Notes: generated by a model not told the origin, from the sequence alone. A DNA stretch of 64,000 nucleotides from Flavobacterium glycines (GCF_900100165.1 NZ_FNEO01000001.1:1798001-1862000); one strand, 5' to 3'. Shown: positions 8,980 to 18,290, numbered from the stretch's first letter. Translations and numbers: made by a program.

Positions 8980-10416
8980 ATGAAAAAAATTGTTTTAGGA
9001 TTACTTTTAAGTGCTGCTATTGTTTCTTGCGATAACGATAAGAACGGGACAGAAGTAGTTTTAGCTGATCAATCAGTTACTCCTGTATTATTGAAGAAAA
9101 AAGAAGGATTTGAAAAATTAGAATTGTTCTCATTGTTGACTTCTGATGATGTATTGCCGGAAAGTCCAAACTTTGTTTTTGGAGGTTCAGCCGATGGAAG
9201 TGGCTTATTGAAAAATGAAGATGGGACGTTTACTTTTTTAGTAAATAACGAAGATAATTTCTCTGTTTCAAGAATCACATTAGATAACACTTTTAAGCCA
9301 ATAAGAGGAGAGTATTTATTGAATTCTAATGGAGGTACATGGAGATTGTGTGGCGCTTCGATGGCTACTCCGGCGGTTAATGGCTTTGGTCCTTTGTATT
9401 TAACTTGCGGAGAATCAGGTGAAGAATCCCGTACACACGGTGTTGATCCTTATGGAGATATAGCATCTAACAATGTTTCTAAAGAATTACCAGGATTAGG
9501 AAGATTAAGCGCTGAAAATGCTTTGCCGTTAAAATCGTCTGCATTTCCTGGGAAAACAGTTGTTGTAATTGGTGATGACGATTCAGGAACTTACGGAGGT
9601 CAGGTCTTTATGTATGTTTCTAATACAGTTGGTGATCTTACAAGTGGTTCTTTGTACATGATGAAAAGAAACAACGATAATCAAAGAGAAAAAGACATGA
9701 TTGCTGGTCAAAGTTACCCGGTTTCATTCGTGAAAATTGACAATCATACTACAATGACTGGTGCTCAAATTAATGCTTTGGTTAATACTTTAAAAGGGAT
9801 TAAGTTTGGTAGAGTAGAGGATTTGGATTATAGAAAAGGAGAGAAAGCTGCCGACAGAGAAATTTATTTCAACGTAACGGGTCAAAACACAACTGGTGTT
9901 AATGCTGATGCTTCCAGAACAAAATATGGTAGAGTTTACCAATTGAATTTAGACGAAAATAACCCATTATCAGGAACTTTAAGAGTATTGCTTGATGGTG
10001 ATGACCGTAACGGAATTGCTAAAACGTTCCAAAATCCGGATAACATTTGTGTGACTAAGAATTACGTTTATGTTCAGGAAGATGCTAATGGATATGGAGA
10101 CGAAACACACGATGGATATATTTACCAATACGATATTGCTAACAAAACGTTGAAAGTGGTTGTTGAATTAGACCACCGTCGTACTGCTTCAGATGCTGCT
10201 AAATACAACGTAGGAGGAACTTCTAAATTTGGAGATTGGGAATATGGTGCTTTGATTGATGTTTCTGAGCAATTAGGAATTGATGATACTTTCTTATTAA
10301 GTGTTCAGCCTCACACCTGGACAGGAGATAAATACAAAGGAGTTGATGGAGGTACAGGTCGTCCGAATGAGCAACAAGCTAGCCAAATTGTATTAATTAA
10401 AGGATTAGCGAGATAA
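8980..10416 (+). CDS. PhoX-like (DUF839) lipoprotein, putative phosphatase
   Basis: A 478-residue lipoprotein. The start is the ATG at 8980 (MKKIVLGLLLSAAIVSC), which gives a clean lipobox. An upstream in-frame TTG at 8953 only adds basic residues before the signal. The mature part reads like a PhoX-type beta-propeller: FLVNNEDN sits where PhoX has its NHE-type motif, TWRLCGAS...LYLTCGESGEE resembles the 'TPWGTWLTCEE' segment, and FQNPDNICVTKNYVYVQED resembles the conserved PDN strand near the C-terminus. PhoX enzymes are Ca/Fe-dependent phosphomonoesterases. Most have a Tat signal, whereas this has a Sec lipoprotein signal. Activity is inferred. It is followed 74 bp later by a di-haem peroxidase lipoprotein. 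Confidence 0.68.
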   Translation: MKKIVLGLLLSAAIVSCDNDKNGTEVVLADQSVTPVLLKKKEGFEKLELFSLLTSDDVLPESPNFVFGGSADGSGLLKNEDGTFTFLVNNEDNFSVSRITLDNTFKPIRGEYLLNSNGGTWRLCGASMATPAVNGFGPLYLTCGESGEESRTHGVDPYGDIASNNVSKELPGLGRLSAENALPLKSSAFPGKTVVVIGDDDSGTYGGQVFMYVSNTVGDLTSGSLYMMKRNNDNQREKDMIAGQSYPVSFVKIDNHTTMTGAQINALVNTLKGIKFGRVEDLDYRKGEKAADREIYFNVTGQNTTGVNADASRTKYGRVYQLNLDENNPLSGTLRVLLDGDDRNGIAKTFQNPDNICVTKNYVYVQEDANGYGDETHDGYIYQYDIANKTLKVVVELDHRRTASDAAKYNVGGTSKFGDWEYGALIDVSEQLGIDDTFLLSVQPHTWTGDKYKGVDGGTGRPNEQQASQIVLIKGLAR

Positions 10417-10441
10417 TAAAATTTTAAAATTTTCCAGAAGT

Positions 10442-10475
10442 CCACGGTTTCTCATTTTGAAATCGTGGCTTTTGC
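10442..10475 (+). terminator. Hairpin between PhoX-like and peroxidase genes
   Basis: CCACGGTTTC pairs with GAAATCGTGG (one G-T pair), followed by a broken T-rich run. It could be a weak terminator or attenuator that lowers expression of the downstream gene. Confidence 0.55.
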
Positions 10476-10489
10476 TTTCTTAATTTGTT

Positions 10490-12259
10490 ATGAAAAAAAC
10501 ATTCTTTTTTTTACTGTTATTGTTTGTGTTTTCTTGTAAGGAAGCGCCTAAAACCGAACAAGTAAAACAACTATTTCAAGCCGATATCACGCTTTTAATG
10601 CAATCCGTTGTTGATTTAGAAACTTTAATTAAGTCAGATGCAAGTCAGGATAAACTTCAAAAACAATTTTTAGCAGCACACCAAAATTATAAAAGAATAG
10701 AAGTTTTTAGCGAATATTATTTTCCCGAAGTTTCTAAGGCCATCAATGGTCCGGCCATTCCTGAATTTGAGGAAAATGATAAAATGATTTTAGATCCACA
10801 GGGATTTCAGGTAATTGAAGAGTTTCTGTTTCCAACTTATGATAAGAAATTAAAAGCCGAATTATTGAAAGAAACAGGGATTTTGTCGGCTAATTTGAAG
10901 CGTTTGAACCGAATTGCAGAAAGTAATGAATTTACCGATGCCCATGTTTTTGATGCGTTGCGATTGGAAGTTTTTAGGATTATCAGCATGGGAATTACAG
11001 GCTTTGATTCGCCAATAGCACAAAAATCAATTCAGGAAGCTGAGGTTTCATTGGAAGGTATTCAAAAATACTATCAACTCTATACCGATAATGAATCGGA
11101 TGCCGGTTTGAAAATCATCAATCAGGCAATAAAATATTTAAAAACCAATCCTGATTTCAATCGTTTTGATCGTGCCGTTTTTATTCAAAATTATGCCAAT
11201 CCGTTAAGCCGAAAATTATATCAAAGTCAAAAAAATTTGAAGATTCCGTTTTTCAATGAAATGAGAGGATTGAAAACGAATGCTCAAACCTTATTTGACG
11301 CAGCAGTTTTTGATGAAGAAGCTTTCTCAGGTTTCCCGGATTATAAAACGACTAAAGAAAAAGCTGCTTTAGGGAAATTACTTTTTAACGATCCTATTTT
11401 GTCAGGTAATAATAGCCGTTCCTGCGCTTCCTGCCATCATGCTGATAAGGTTTTTACTGATGGTTTGGAAAAAGCCCTTTCGTTTGATGGTAAATCTTTT
11501 GTAAAAAGAAATACGCCTACACTGAATAATATTGCGTTTCAACGCGTTTTTTTCTCTGATTCGAGAGTAAATTATTTAGAAGATCAGGCAGTAGCGGTGA
11601 TTACAAATGTGGATGAAATGCACGGCTCTCTTGAAGAAGCTGCTAAGAAAATTAAGAACAACAAAATGTATATCGAAAAGTTTCAGACTGCATTTCCTAA
11701 AAAAGAGATTAGCGCTTTTGAAATCAAAAATGCTTTGGCTTCTTATATTCGAACATTAAGCAAGTTCGATTCTAAATTTGATCAATATATGCGTGCTGAG
11801 GTTGCTTTTACCTCTGATGAAAAAGCAGGTTTTAATCTTTTTGCAGGCAAAGCCAAATGTGCTACATGTCATTTTATTCCGTTAACTAATGGAACGGTAC
11901 CTCCTAATTTTATGAAATCCGAAAGCGAAGTTTTAGGAGTTCCTGATAAAAACGGAAAATTAGATGCCGATTTAGGAAAATACAATTTGACAAAAGCCAT
12001 TATTCATCGTTATTCTTTTAAAACGCCAACGATTAGAAACATAACTTTAACAGCACCGTATATGCACAATGGTGTTTTTAAAACCTTAGAAGAAGTAGTC
12101 GATTTTTATAATGAAGGCGGAGGAAAAGGATTGGGGTTTTCGTTAGAGAATCAAACTTTACCGGAAGACAAACTGAATTTAACCGATTTAGAGAAGAAAC
12201 AATTGGTTGATTTTATGAAAACCCTGACCGATAAAAAATATTTGAATTATACAAAGTAA
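10490..12259 (+). CDS. Lipoprotein with imelysin-like N-terminus and di-haem cytochrome c peroxidase
   Basis: 589 residues. Residues 1-16 are a lipoprotein signal (LLLLFVFSC). Residues ~20-230 are an all-helical segment with DPQGFQVIEEFLFP, resembling an imelysin/EfeO-type helical domain. Residues ~270-585 are a di-haem cytochrome c peroxidase of the MauG/CcpA type, with haem 1 at CASCH (~315) and haem 2 at CATCH (~458). The conserved TPTIRNITLTAPYMHNG follows near the C-terminus. It would act at the periplasmic face of an envelope membrane, reducing peroxide or oxidising a partner protein. The companion is the PhoX-like gene just upstream. The imelysin assignment is by shape and context. Confidence 0.87.
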   Translation: MKKTFFFLLLLFVFSCKEAPKTEQVKQLFQADITLLMQSVVDLETLIKSDASQDKLQKQFLAAHQNYKRIEVFSEYYFPEVSKAINGPAIPEFEENDKMILDPQGFQVIEEFLFPTYDKKLKAELLKETGILSANLKRLNRIAESNEFTDAHVFDALRLEVFRIISMGITGFDSPIAQKSIQEAEVSLEGIQKYYQLYTDNESDAGLKIINQAIKYLKTNPDFNRFDRAVFIQNYANPLSRKLYQSQKNLKIPFFNEMRGLKTNAQTLFDAAVFDEEAFSGFPDYKTTKEKAALGKLLFNDPILSGNNSRSCASCHHADKVFTDGLEKALSFDGKSFVKRNTPTLNNIAFQRVFFSDSRVNYLEDQAVAVITNVDEMHGSLEEAAKKIKNNKMYIEKFQTAFPKKEISAFEIKNALASYIRTLSKFDSKFDQYMRAEVAFTSDEKAGFNLFAGKAKCATCHFIPLTNGTVPPNFMKSESEVLGVPDKNGKLDADLGKYNLTKAIIHRYSFKTPTIRNITLTAPYMHNGVFKTLEEVVDFYNEGGGKGLGFSLENQTLPEDKLNLTDLEKKQLVDFMKTLTDKKYLNYTK

Positions 12260-12278
12260 AGACAATAGCGATTTTTGG

Positions 12279-12406
12279 ACACGAATTAGCACCAATTAAC
12301 ACAAATTAGTAGATTCTAAAAGAAATTCCACAAAAGAATATCTGCCAAAGGCAGATTTGTGTAATTTAATTTGTCTAAATCTGTGTTAATTAGTGCAATT
12401 TGTGTT
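12279..12406. repeat. 128-bp imperfect palindromic element
   Basis: A left arm at 12279-12309 (ACACGAATTAGCACCAATTA...) pairs with a right arm at 12375-12406 over about 30 bp. Inside is a second perfect hairpin, ATCTGCC aaa GGCAGAT (12340-12356). The arm words are of a type I associate with dispersed flavobacterial intergenic repeats. The rest of the 12260-12533 gap holds only the MATE promoter. Confidence 0.75.
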
Positions 12407-12484
12407 TGATTTTTTATTTTTTAACTAATGCGGTTGTCTTGTTGAATTTGTATTTTAATTCCAAAATATTATTAGATACAAACC

Positions 12485-12514
12485 TTGATATCGATTTGCT
12501 TCTGCTTACCTTTG
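12485..12514 (+). promoter_or_regulatory. Promoter of the MATE gene
   Basis: TTG at 12485-12487, 19 nt, then TACCTTTG at 12507-12514: an exact Bacteroidetes primary-sigma promoter. The GTG start is at 12534, giving a leader of about 15 nt. Confidence 0.75.
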
Positions 12515-12533
12515 TCGCCTTAAAAAAATTAAA

Positions 12534-13910
12534 GTGACTTTAGCTATTTATACCAAAGAATTTGCCTATAATTTTCGATTAGCTTATCCTATTATTTTAG
12601 GAATGCTTGGGCATACTGTAGTTGGACTTGTGGATAATGTGATGGTGGGGAAATTAGGCCCTACTGAATTAGCGGCAGTTTCTTTGGCTAATAGTTTTAT
12701 TTTTATTGCGATGTCGTTAGGGATTGGTTTTTCGACAGCTATAACACCTCTGGCGGCTGAAGCAGATGGAGAACAGGATATAGAAAAGGGCAGAAGAGTA
12801 TTTCATCACGGTTTGTATTTGTGTACTTTTTTAGGATTTTTTTTGTTTGCATTAGTCATTTTTGCCAAGCAATTACTGGGGTTTATGGGGCAACCTGAAA
12901 ATGTGGTCATATTGGCTAAACCCTATCTCGATATGGTGGCTTTTTCATTAATTCCATTGATTGTTTTTCAAGGATACAAGCAGTTTGCCGATGGAATGAG
13001 TGAAACCAAATATTCGATGTGGGCTACTGTTTTAGCTAATATTATTCACGTAATTTTAAATTATGTGTTTATCTATGGAATTTGGATTTTCCCTGAATTA
13101 GGTATGTTTGGCGCAGCTATCGGAACTCTGGCTTCTCGTTTTATAATGTTGGGATATATACATTATAAGATGAAAAAAAATGTGAAGTTTCATCCTTTTT
13201 TTGAAGGCTTTTCAGTTAAAAAAATTCAGCGAGAAATTAATCTGAAAATTATCCGATTAGGAGCTCCTTCTTCAATGCAAATGTTTTTTGAAGTAGCATT
13301 GTTTACCGGTGCGGTTTGGCTTTCGGGACGTTTGGGAATTGCAAATCAGGCGGCGAATCAAATTGCTTTGAGTCTGGCTTCTTTTACTTTTATGTTTGCC
13401 ATGGGTTTGAGTGTGGCCGCTACCATTAGAGTGGGGAATCAAAAAGGTTTAGGTGATTATAAAAAAATGAAAATTGTGGCTTTTTCAATCTTTCTATTGG
13501 CGGTTTTATTAGAAGTTTTCTTTGCCTTGTTTTTTGTTTTGTTTCATAAACAAATGCCTGCATTGTTTGTAGATATGGGTAATTTGAAAGATCTTGTTGC
13601 TAATACTGAAGTGATAACCATAGCAGCTCAATTGTTATTGGTAGCAGCAGTTTTTCAAATTTCTGATGGAATTCAGGCTGTAGTTTTAGGAGCTTTACGT
13701 GGTTTGCAAGATGCAAAAGTTCCTATGTATATTACTTTTGTTGCTTATTGGATGGTGGGATTTCCTGTGTCTGTTTATTTAGGATTTTACACTAGTTTAC
13801 AAGCGATTGGAATTTGGATTGGACTTTTGGCAGGATTAACAACAGCAGCTTTATTTTTGTATATTCGCTTCATTAGATTAACAAAGCAGTTGATTGCGTT
13901 GAATCACTAA
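12534..13910 (+). CDS. MATE-family multidrug/cation efflux transporter (NorM type)
   Basis: 458 residues with 12 predicted membrane helices in two homologous halves. The first helix region has the NorM-like GHTVVGLVDNVMVGKLGPTELAA and the second half has APSSMQMFFEVALF. Such proteins export drugs or metabolites in exchange for Na+ or H+. Substrate unknown. GTG at 12534 is taken as the start because it follows the promoter directly and the N-terminus matches the family. An SPFH gene starts 10 bp after the stop and probably shares the transcript. Confidence 0.93.
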   Translation: MTLAIYTKEFAYNFRLAYPIILGMLGHTVVGLVDNVMVGKLGPTELAAVSLANSFIFIAMSLGIGFSTAITPLAAEADGEQDIEKGRRVFHHGLYLCTFLGFFLFALVIFAKQLLGFMGQPENVVILAKPYLDMVAFSLIPLIVFQGYKQFADGMSETKYSMWATVLANIIHVILNYVFIYGIWIFPELGMFGAAIGTLASRFIMLGYIHYKMKKNVKFHPFFEGFSVKKIQREINLKIIRLGAPSSMQMFFEVALFTGAVWLSGRLGIANQAANQIALSLASFTFMFAMGLSVAATIRVGNQKGLGDYKKMKIVAFSIFLLAVLLEVFFALFFVLFHKQMPALFVDMGNLKDLVANTEVITIAAQLLLVAAVFQISDGIQAVVLGALRGLQDAKVPMYITFVAYWMVGFPVSVYLGFYTSLQAIGIWIGLLAGLTTAALFLYIRFIRLTKQLIALNH

Positions 13911-13920
13911 ACTAAAATAA

Positions 13921-14829
13921 ATGATACTATTTATTGTTATTGGAATTGTTCTCGTTATAGTCGGTTTTAATTTTAAAAATAATCCAAGTCCGTTTTCAAA
14001 ATTTTCCGGACTTCTTAAGATTATTGGTTTCTTATTGATTGCTTTAGGTGCGCTGTCATCTGCATTTAAGCAAATTGATGCGGGGAAAGTTGGGGTTAAA
14101 TCCTTATATGGAAATGTGGAGCCTGGTGTTTTAGAAAGTGGGTTACACCTGATTAATCCTTTATTAGATGTGACCGAATTTGATGTACAGACACAAAATT
14201 ACACCATGTCTGCTAATCATTCAGAAGGAGCTGTAGAAGGTGATGATGCTATACGTGTTTTGTCGAATGATGGGTTGGAAGTAGTGATTGATTTGACTGT
14301 TTTGTATCGTGTTTCACCGCAGGATGCACCTAATATTTTTAAGCAAATTGGAGTGAATTACACAGATAAAATTGTGCGTCCGGTAACCAGAACCCGTATT
14401 CGTGACAATGCAGTTTATTATGATGCAGTAGCCTTGTATTCAACAAAAAGAAATGAATTTCAGGATAGGATTTTTAAAAGTATTGAAACCGATTTTAAAA
14501 CAAGAGGCTTAGTTTTAGAGCAATTGTTAATTCGAAATATAAATCTTCCGGCATCAGTTAAGAAAACAATTGAAAGCAAAATTAATGTAGAACAGGATGC
14601 CCAGAAAATGCAATTTGTTTTGCAAAAAGAAAAGCAGGAGGCTGAGCGAAAAAGAGTAGAAGCACAAGGTATTGCCGATTATCAAAGAATTATTTCAACA
14701 GGATTATCGGATAAGCAATTGCAATATGAATCGATTAAAGCTCAAAAAGAATTGGCTGCTTCTCGTAATACCAAAATCATTTTTATGAATGGTAAAGGGA
14801 ATGCTCCCGTTATTTTGTCTGATAAATAA
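13921..14829 (+). CDS. SPFH/prohibitin (band 7) family membrane protein
   Basis: 302 residues. Two N-terminal hydrophobic stretches (residues 1-17 and ~33-48) are followed by an SPFH domain (QIDAGKVGVKSLYGNVEPG...SGLHLINPLLDV) and a C-terminal coiled coil rich in Glu, Lys and Arg (~215-260). Prohibitin-type proteins form ring scaffolds at the membrane that modulate proteases or lipid microdomains. The closest group is prohibitin rather than HflC/HflK, since only one gene is present. Probably co-transcribed with the MATE gene. Confidence 0.9.
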   Translation: MILFIVIGIVLVIVGFNFKNNPSPFSKFSGLLKIIGFLLIALGALSSAFKQIDAGKVGVKSLYGNVEPGVLESGLHLINPLLDVTEFDVQTQNYTMSANHSEGAVEGDDAIRVLSNDGLEVVIDLTVLYRVSPQDAPNIFKQIGVNYTDKIVRPVTRTRIRDNAVYYDAVALYSTKRNEFQDRIFKSIETDFKTRGLVLEQLLIRNINLPASVKKTIESKINVEQDAQKMQFVLQKEKQEAERKRVEAQGIADYQRIISTGLSDKQLQYESIKAQKELAASRNTKIIFMNGKGNAPVILSDK

Positions 14830-14840
14830 TAAATAAATAT

Positions 14841-14880
14841 GGCGATCTTTGCGAAAAACTTCGCGAACTTTGCGGTTAAA
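14841..14880 (+). repeat. CTTTGCG-type leader repeat, copy upstream of 14891
   Basis: Contains ATCTTTGCGAAAAACTTCGCG then CTTTGCGGTTAAA, ending 10 bp before the start codon of the next gene. A related copy lies at 31789-31830, also just before a start codon, and an inverted copy at 31049-31090. Confidence 0.7.
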
Positions 14881-14890
14881 TAATTAAAAA

Positions 14891-15121
14891 ATGGAATTAC
14901 CAAAATTTGTACTCGGCGACAATACCGATTTTCCGGATGATATTTTTATCATTCACTTAGATTATCCAAGATTTATCATTAACCTTAAAGATGATGAAGT
15001 GGAAATTATGGAAGAGCCTGAAGACTTAGACGAAGCCGAATTGAATGCAGAAATGGAAGGATTAATTGAGCAGGCTAATGCTTTTTACGATAGAGAAATG
15101 GAACGCTACGAGAAAGAATAG
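14891..15121 (+). CDS. Small acidic conserved protein, function unknown
   Basis: 76 residues, strongly acidic in the second half (EVEIMEEPEDLDEAELNAEME). There is no signal peptide or membrane helix. The first half (IFIIHLDYPRFIINLKDDEVEI) predicts a beta hairpin and the second half a helix. It has a good start context after the CTTTGCG repeat and is followed by a strong terminator, which supports a real gene. I do not recognise a named family. Confidence 0.8.
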   Translation: MELPKFVLGDNTDFPDDIFIIHLDYPRFIINLKDDEVEIMEEPEDLDEAELNAEMEGLIEQANAFYDREMERYEKE

Positions 15122-15156
15122 TATGTTGTTTTAAAACTTTTAATTAATAGTTTATT

Positions 15157-15202
15157 GGCTGTAAAATGATTAATTTTAATCGTTTTTACAGCCATTTTTT
15201 TT
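15157..15202 (+). terminator. Rho-independent terminator
   Basis: GGCTGTAAAA / TTTTTACAGCC stem, 16-nt loop, then eight T's. It ends the MATE/SPFH/small-protein transcript. Confidence 0.9.
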
Positions 15203-15279
15203 CTTTCAATATTTTTAAAAAATTAGGGTAACAAAATCAAATAGTGATTGATATATAATAAACTTTAAAAAATACGAAA

Positions 15280-16029
15280 ATGAAAAATTTTAAAAAAATA
15301 ACTGTTGTTTTGGCTTTAGGATGGTATTGTTTAGCAAATGCTCAAGTTAATACGGCGAATAATGCTAAAGTGAGTATGGCTAAAGAAAATACTGCTGTTG
15401 GATCCAATCAAAAAGGAATCAATAGTATCAATAATGGGATGCCAAATAGGATTTCGATGAATGTTACTGTTGCTAAACAAACCCAAGGTGCAACATTTGG
15501 CGAAAAGGTAAATTCCGGTAAAATAAATATCAGACTGATTGAAAATGGCTGTGTTGTTTTGTTTCCTCTTAATTCGGGATATAAAATTAATTTAAAGAAT
15601 AATAGCATTAACGAATTGACAGCAACTGAGCGCACTACTTTTGGCGAAAAAGTAAATCAGGGTTTGCATGCTGCAGGAGGTGCATTATCGCAGGGAGCTT
15701 CATTATTAGGTGGTGCTTTGCCGGGAGGTGCTATTATTTCGGCTGCTGTTTCCAGCGTAGGTAATTTATCCGGTGCCGGCGGAGGAGCTGCAGCAGCTTC
15801 GTATGCTAAAAGTTCAATGAAAGTATTTAAAATTCAGGATGAGGATTCTGATACCGTAATGGAACTGCAGGATGGAGAATTTGAATTGTCATTTGTGATT
15901 GCTCAAAAAGCCACTTCCGGATTAAAAGATACTTTAAAGACTCAGGTTCGTATTGGTTTTACGGTAGAAAATGGAATTTTGAAAACCAAACACGATACGG
16001 CTAAGAATTCAGTGGGGAATATAAGATAA
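15280..16029 (+). CDS. Secreted protein with Gly/Ala-rich segment, unknown function
   Basis: 249 residues. The N-terminal signal peptide (1-21) ends ANAQ. A short motif occurs twice (GATFGEKVNSGKIN near 71 and TTFGEKVNQGLHAAG near 118). Residues ~127-172 are rich in Gly, Ala and Ser and could insert in or pack against a membrane, or form a flexible linker. The C-terminal part is beta-rich. I do not recognise the family. It stands alone between a terminator and the convergent meaB gene. Confidence 0.75.
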   Translation: MKNFKKITVVLALGWYCLANAQVNTANNAKVSMAKENTAVGSNQKGINSINNGMPNRISMNVTVAKQTQGATFGEKVNSGKINIRLIENGCVVLFPLNSGYKINLKNNSINELTATERTTFGEKVNQGLHAAGGALSQGASLLGGALPGGAIISAAVSSVGNLSGAGGGAAAASYAKSSMKVFKIQDEDSDTVMELQDGEFELSFVIAQKATSGLKDTLKTQVRIGFTVENGILKTKHDTAKNSVGNIR

Positions 16030-16043
16030 AGTGGAAAATCTTT

Positions 16044-17114
16044 TTAAGGTTTGTTTTTAAAATAAGTTTCCAATAGTAATTGAGCGGCTGCAAAAGGTGA
16101 AGACTCATTGTTTTGCACCGCTTTTTTAGTTTTTTCTAATAAATCCCGGATTTCAGGATGATTGAAGAAATCTTCTTTTAGTTGGTTATTGATAGTTTCT
16201 AAAAGCCAATATTCATTTTGTTCGGCTCTTTTACGGTCAAAATAGCCATTGTTTTTGGTAGTTTCAATATAGTTAACAATGATTTGCTCTATTTCGGTAA
16301 TGCCTTCCTGAGTTTTTGCACTGCAAGTACTTACTGTAGGAGTCCATTCTGATTTTTTTGGAGGAAAAAGATGCAAAGCACGACTTAATTCTGTTTTTGC
16401 TACTATTGCTTTGGCTACATTATCGCCATCTGCTTTGTTAATAACCACTGCGTCTGCCATTTCCATAATACCTCTTTTAATGCCTTGTAGTTCATCGCCA
16501 GCTCCAGCTATTTGCAACAGTAAAAAGAAATCTACCATACTGTGAACAGCAATTTCACTCTGTCCAACACCTACGGTTTCAATAATGATAATGTCAAATC
16601 CGGCAGCTTCACATAGAGTAATGGTTTCTCTGGTTTTGCGGGCCACTCCTCCTAAAGTTTCACCTGAAGCCGAAGGACGTACATAAGCATTGGAATCTTT
16701 AGCTAATTCTTCCATTCGGGTTTTATCTCCTAAAATACTTCCGTGAGAAATAGAGCTGCTAGGGTCGATGGTAAGCACGGCTACCTTTTTACCCTGGCGG
16801 GTTAAATGCTTGCCAAAGGCTTCAATAAAAGTACTTTTTCCTACCCCGGGAACACCAGTAATACCTATTCGGATGGATTGTTTAGTATGGGACAAACAGA
16901 CATTAATTAAAGCTTTGGCATTAGCAAAATGATTAGGATTGTTGCTTTCGATTAAAGTAATAGCACGACTCAAAGCACCAACATCTCCAGACAGAATACT
17001 ACTTATTAGTTCTTCTGTTCTAGGTTGTAGCTTTCGGGCCTGTTGAATTTTTTTAAAAACCTCAGGGCTGAAATTTTCGGTATTATTTACTTTCTCAGAC
17101 TTGTCTTTTTTCAA
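16044..17114 (-). CDS. meaB: Methylmalonyl-CoA mutase-associated GTPase MeaB (ArgK family)
   Basis: 356 residues. The G-protein core has Walker A GVPGVGKST near residue 88, VLTIDPSSSISHGSILGDKTRM with switch residues, IIETVGVGQSE (G3 region), and NKAD as the G4 motif. MeaB gates loading of adenosylcobalamin into methylmalonyl-CoA mutase and protects the enzyme during catalysis. The mutase genes are not in this window. It is convergent with the secreted protein gene and divergent from the AEC transporter. Confidence 0.95.
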   Translation of the reverse strand: MKKDKSEKVNNTENFSPEVFKKIQQARKLQPRTEELISSILSGDVGALSRAITLIESNNPNHFANAKALINVCLSHTKQSIRIGITGVPGVGKSTFIEAFGKHLTRQGKKVAVLTIDPSSSISHGSILGDKTRMEELAKDSNAYVRPSASGETLGGVARKTRETITLCEAAGFDIIIIETVGVGQSEIAVHSMVDFFLLLQIAGAGDELQGIKRGIMEMADAVVINKADGDNVAKAIVAKTELSRALHLFPPKKSEWTPTVSTCSAKTQEGITEIEQIIVNYIETTKNNGYFDRKRAEQNEYWLLETINNQLKEDFFNHPEIRDLLEKTKKAVQNNESSPFAAAQLLLETYFKNKP

Positions 17115-17268
17115 AATACAGAATGCTTTTTGTAAAAATAATACATTTAGACGGAAATCAATAGTTGTTTTTTACAGTAAAGATTAGCAAAGTCACTTTA
17201 AGTTTTTTAACAGAGGTGTATGTCTTGTGATATTCCAGATATCTTTATGATACTAGCAAATTAGTAAA

Positions 17269-17276
17269 TATCTTTG
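17269..17276 (+). promoter_or_regulatory. -7 element next to the AEC transporter start
   Basis: TATCTTTG ends 7 nt before the ATG, so transcription would begin only about 2-4 nt upstream of the start codon: a nearly leaderless mRNA. There is no good TTG at the usual distance. Confidence 0.5.
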
Positions 17277-17283
17277 CAGCACT

Positions 17284-18198
17284 ATGAGCAATATTATTTT
17301 AATTTTTATTTATTTACTGTTAGGAGTTGGTTTGCAACGCGTCAAATGGTTTCCTACAGATAGCTATAAGCTGATTAATAAGTTTCTTGTTTATATTTGT
17401 CTTCCTGCATTGGCTTTGTATTATATTCCTAAGGTTCATTGGGATAATAAGTTATTGTATCTCATTGGGGTTACCTGGATTGGATTTGCAATTTCTTTTT
17501 TTTTCTTTCGTTTTTTAGGAAAGAAATATGGCTGGTCGAAAAAATTAATTGGTTGTCTTATTATAACGGCCGGATTAGGAAATACCTCTTTCTTAGGTTA
17601 TCCTATCGTCAATGCACTGTATGGTTCGGAAGGATTGAAAATGGCTATTTTAGTCGATCAGCCGGGTACTTTTGTGGTGCTTTCTACTATTGCGGTGGTT
17701 GTAGCTACACTTTATTCTAAAGAAGCGACCAGTGGAGGAAAAATAATTAAGAAAGTAATGCTGTTTCCTCCTTTTATTACTTTTTTGGTAGCCTGTTTTG
17801 CTAATGTATTAAATCTGGATTTTCATGATTATTTCCAATTGGCTCTACAAAAGGTTGGAAGTTTACTCACGCCATTAGCTATGATTTCGGTTGGTTTGCA
17901 ATTGCATTTTGACAGCAAAAGCCAGCATTGGAAGTTTCTTTGGATAGGTTTGGCCTATAAGTTGTTCATTACTCCTGCCATATTATTTTTGTTGTATGTT
18001 GTTATCTTAAAACAGCATGGATTAATGATTCAGGTAGCTTTGATAGAAGCAGCGATGGCGCCTATGATTATGGCAAGTATTTTGGCCAGTTCACATGGAT
18101 TAAAACCCCGATTAAGCAGTATGATGATTGGATTTGGTATTCCTATTTCGTTTATTACACTGGCTTTTTGGTATTTTGTTTTGGAGTTTTTAGGTTAA
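17284..18198 (+). CDS. AEC-family transporter (auxin efflux carrier-like)
   Basis: 304 residues, ten hydrophobic helices in two halves, with the family pattern LLLGVGLQRVKWFP at the N-terminus and GNTSFLGYPIVNALYG around residue 99. The C-terminal half has EAAMAPMIMASILA, also typical. Members move organic acids such as malate or other small metabolites across the inner membrane. The substrate is not predictable here. Confidence 0.92.
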   Translation: MSNIILIFIYLLLGVGLQRVKWFPTDSYKLINKFLVYICLPALALYYIPKVHWDNKLLYLIGVTWIGFAISFFFFRFLGKKYGWSKKLIGCLIITAGLGNTSFLGYPIVNALYGSEGLKMAILVDQPGTFVVLSTIAVVVATLYSKEATSGGKIIKKVMLFPPFITFLVACFANVLNLDFHDYFQLALQKVGSLLTPLAMISVGLQLHFDSKSQHWKFLWIGLAYKLFITPAILFLLYVVILKQHGLMIQVALIEAAMAPMIMASILASSHGLKPRLSSMMIGFGIPISFITLAFWYFVLEFLG

Positions 18199-18290
18199 GT
18201 ATTTTCTTAGCGAATATTTTTTTTTTGATTAAAAAATGCAGATTAGTTTTTTTTGACTAATTTTATAGGACTTATATAAAAATAGAACTT

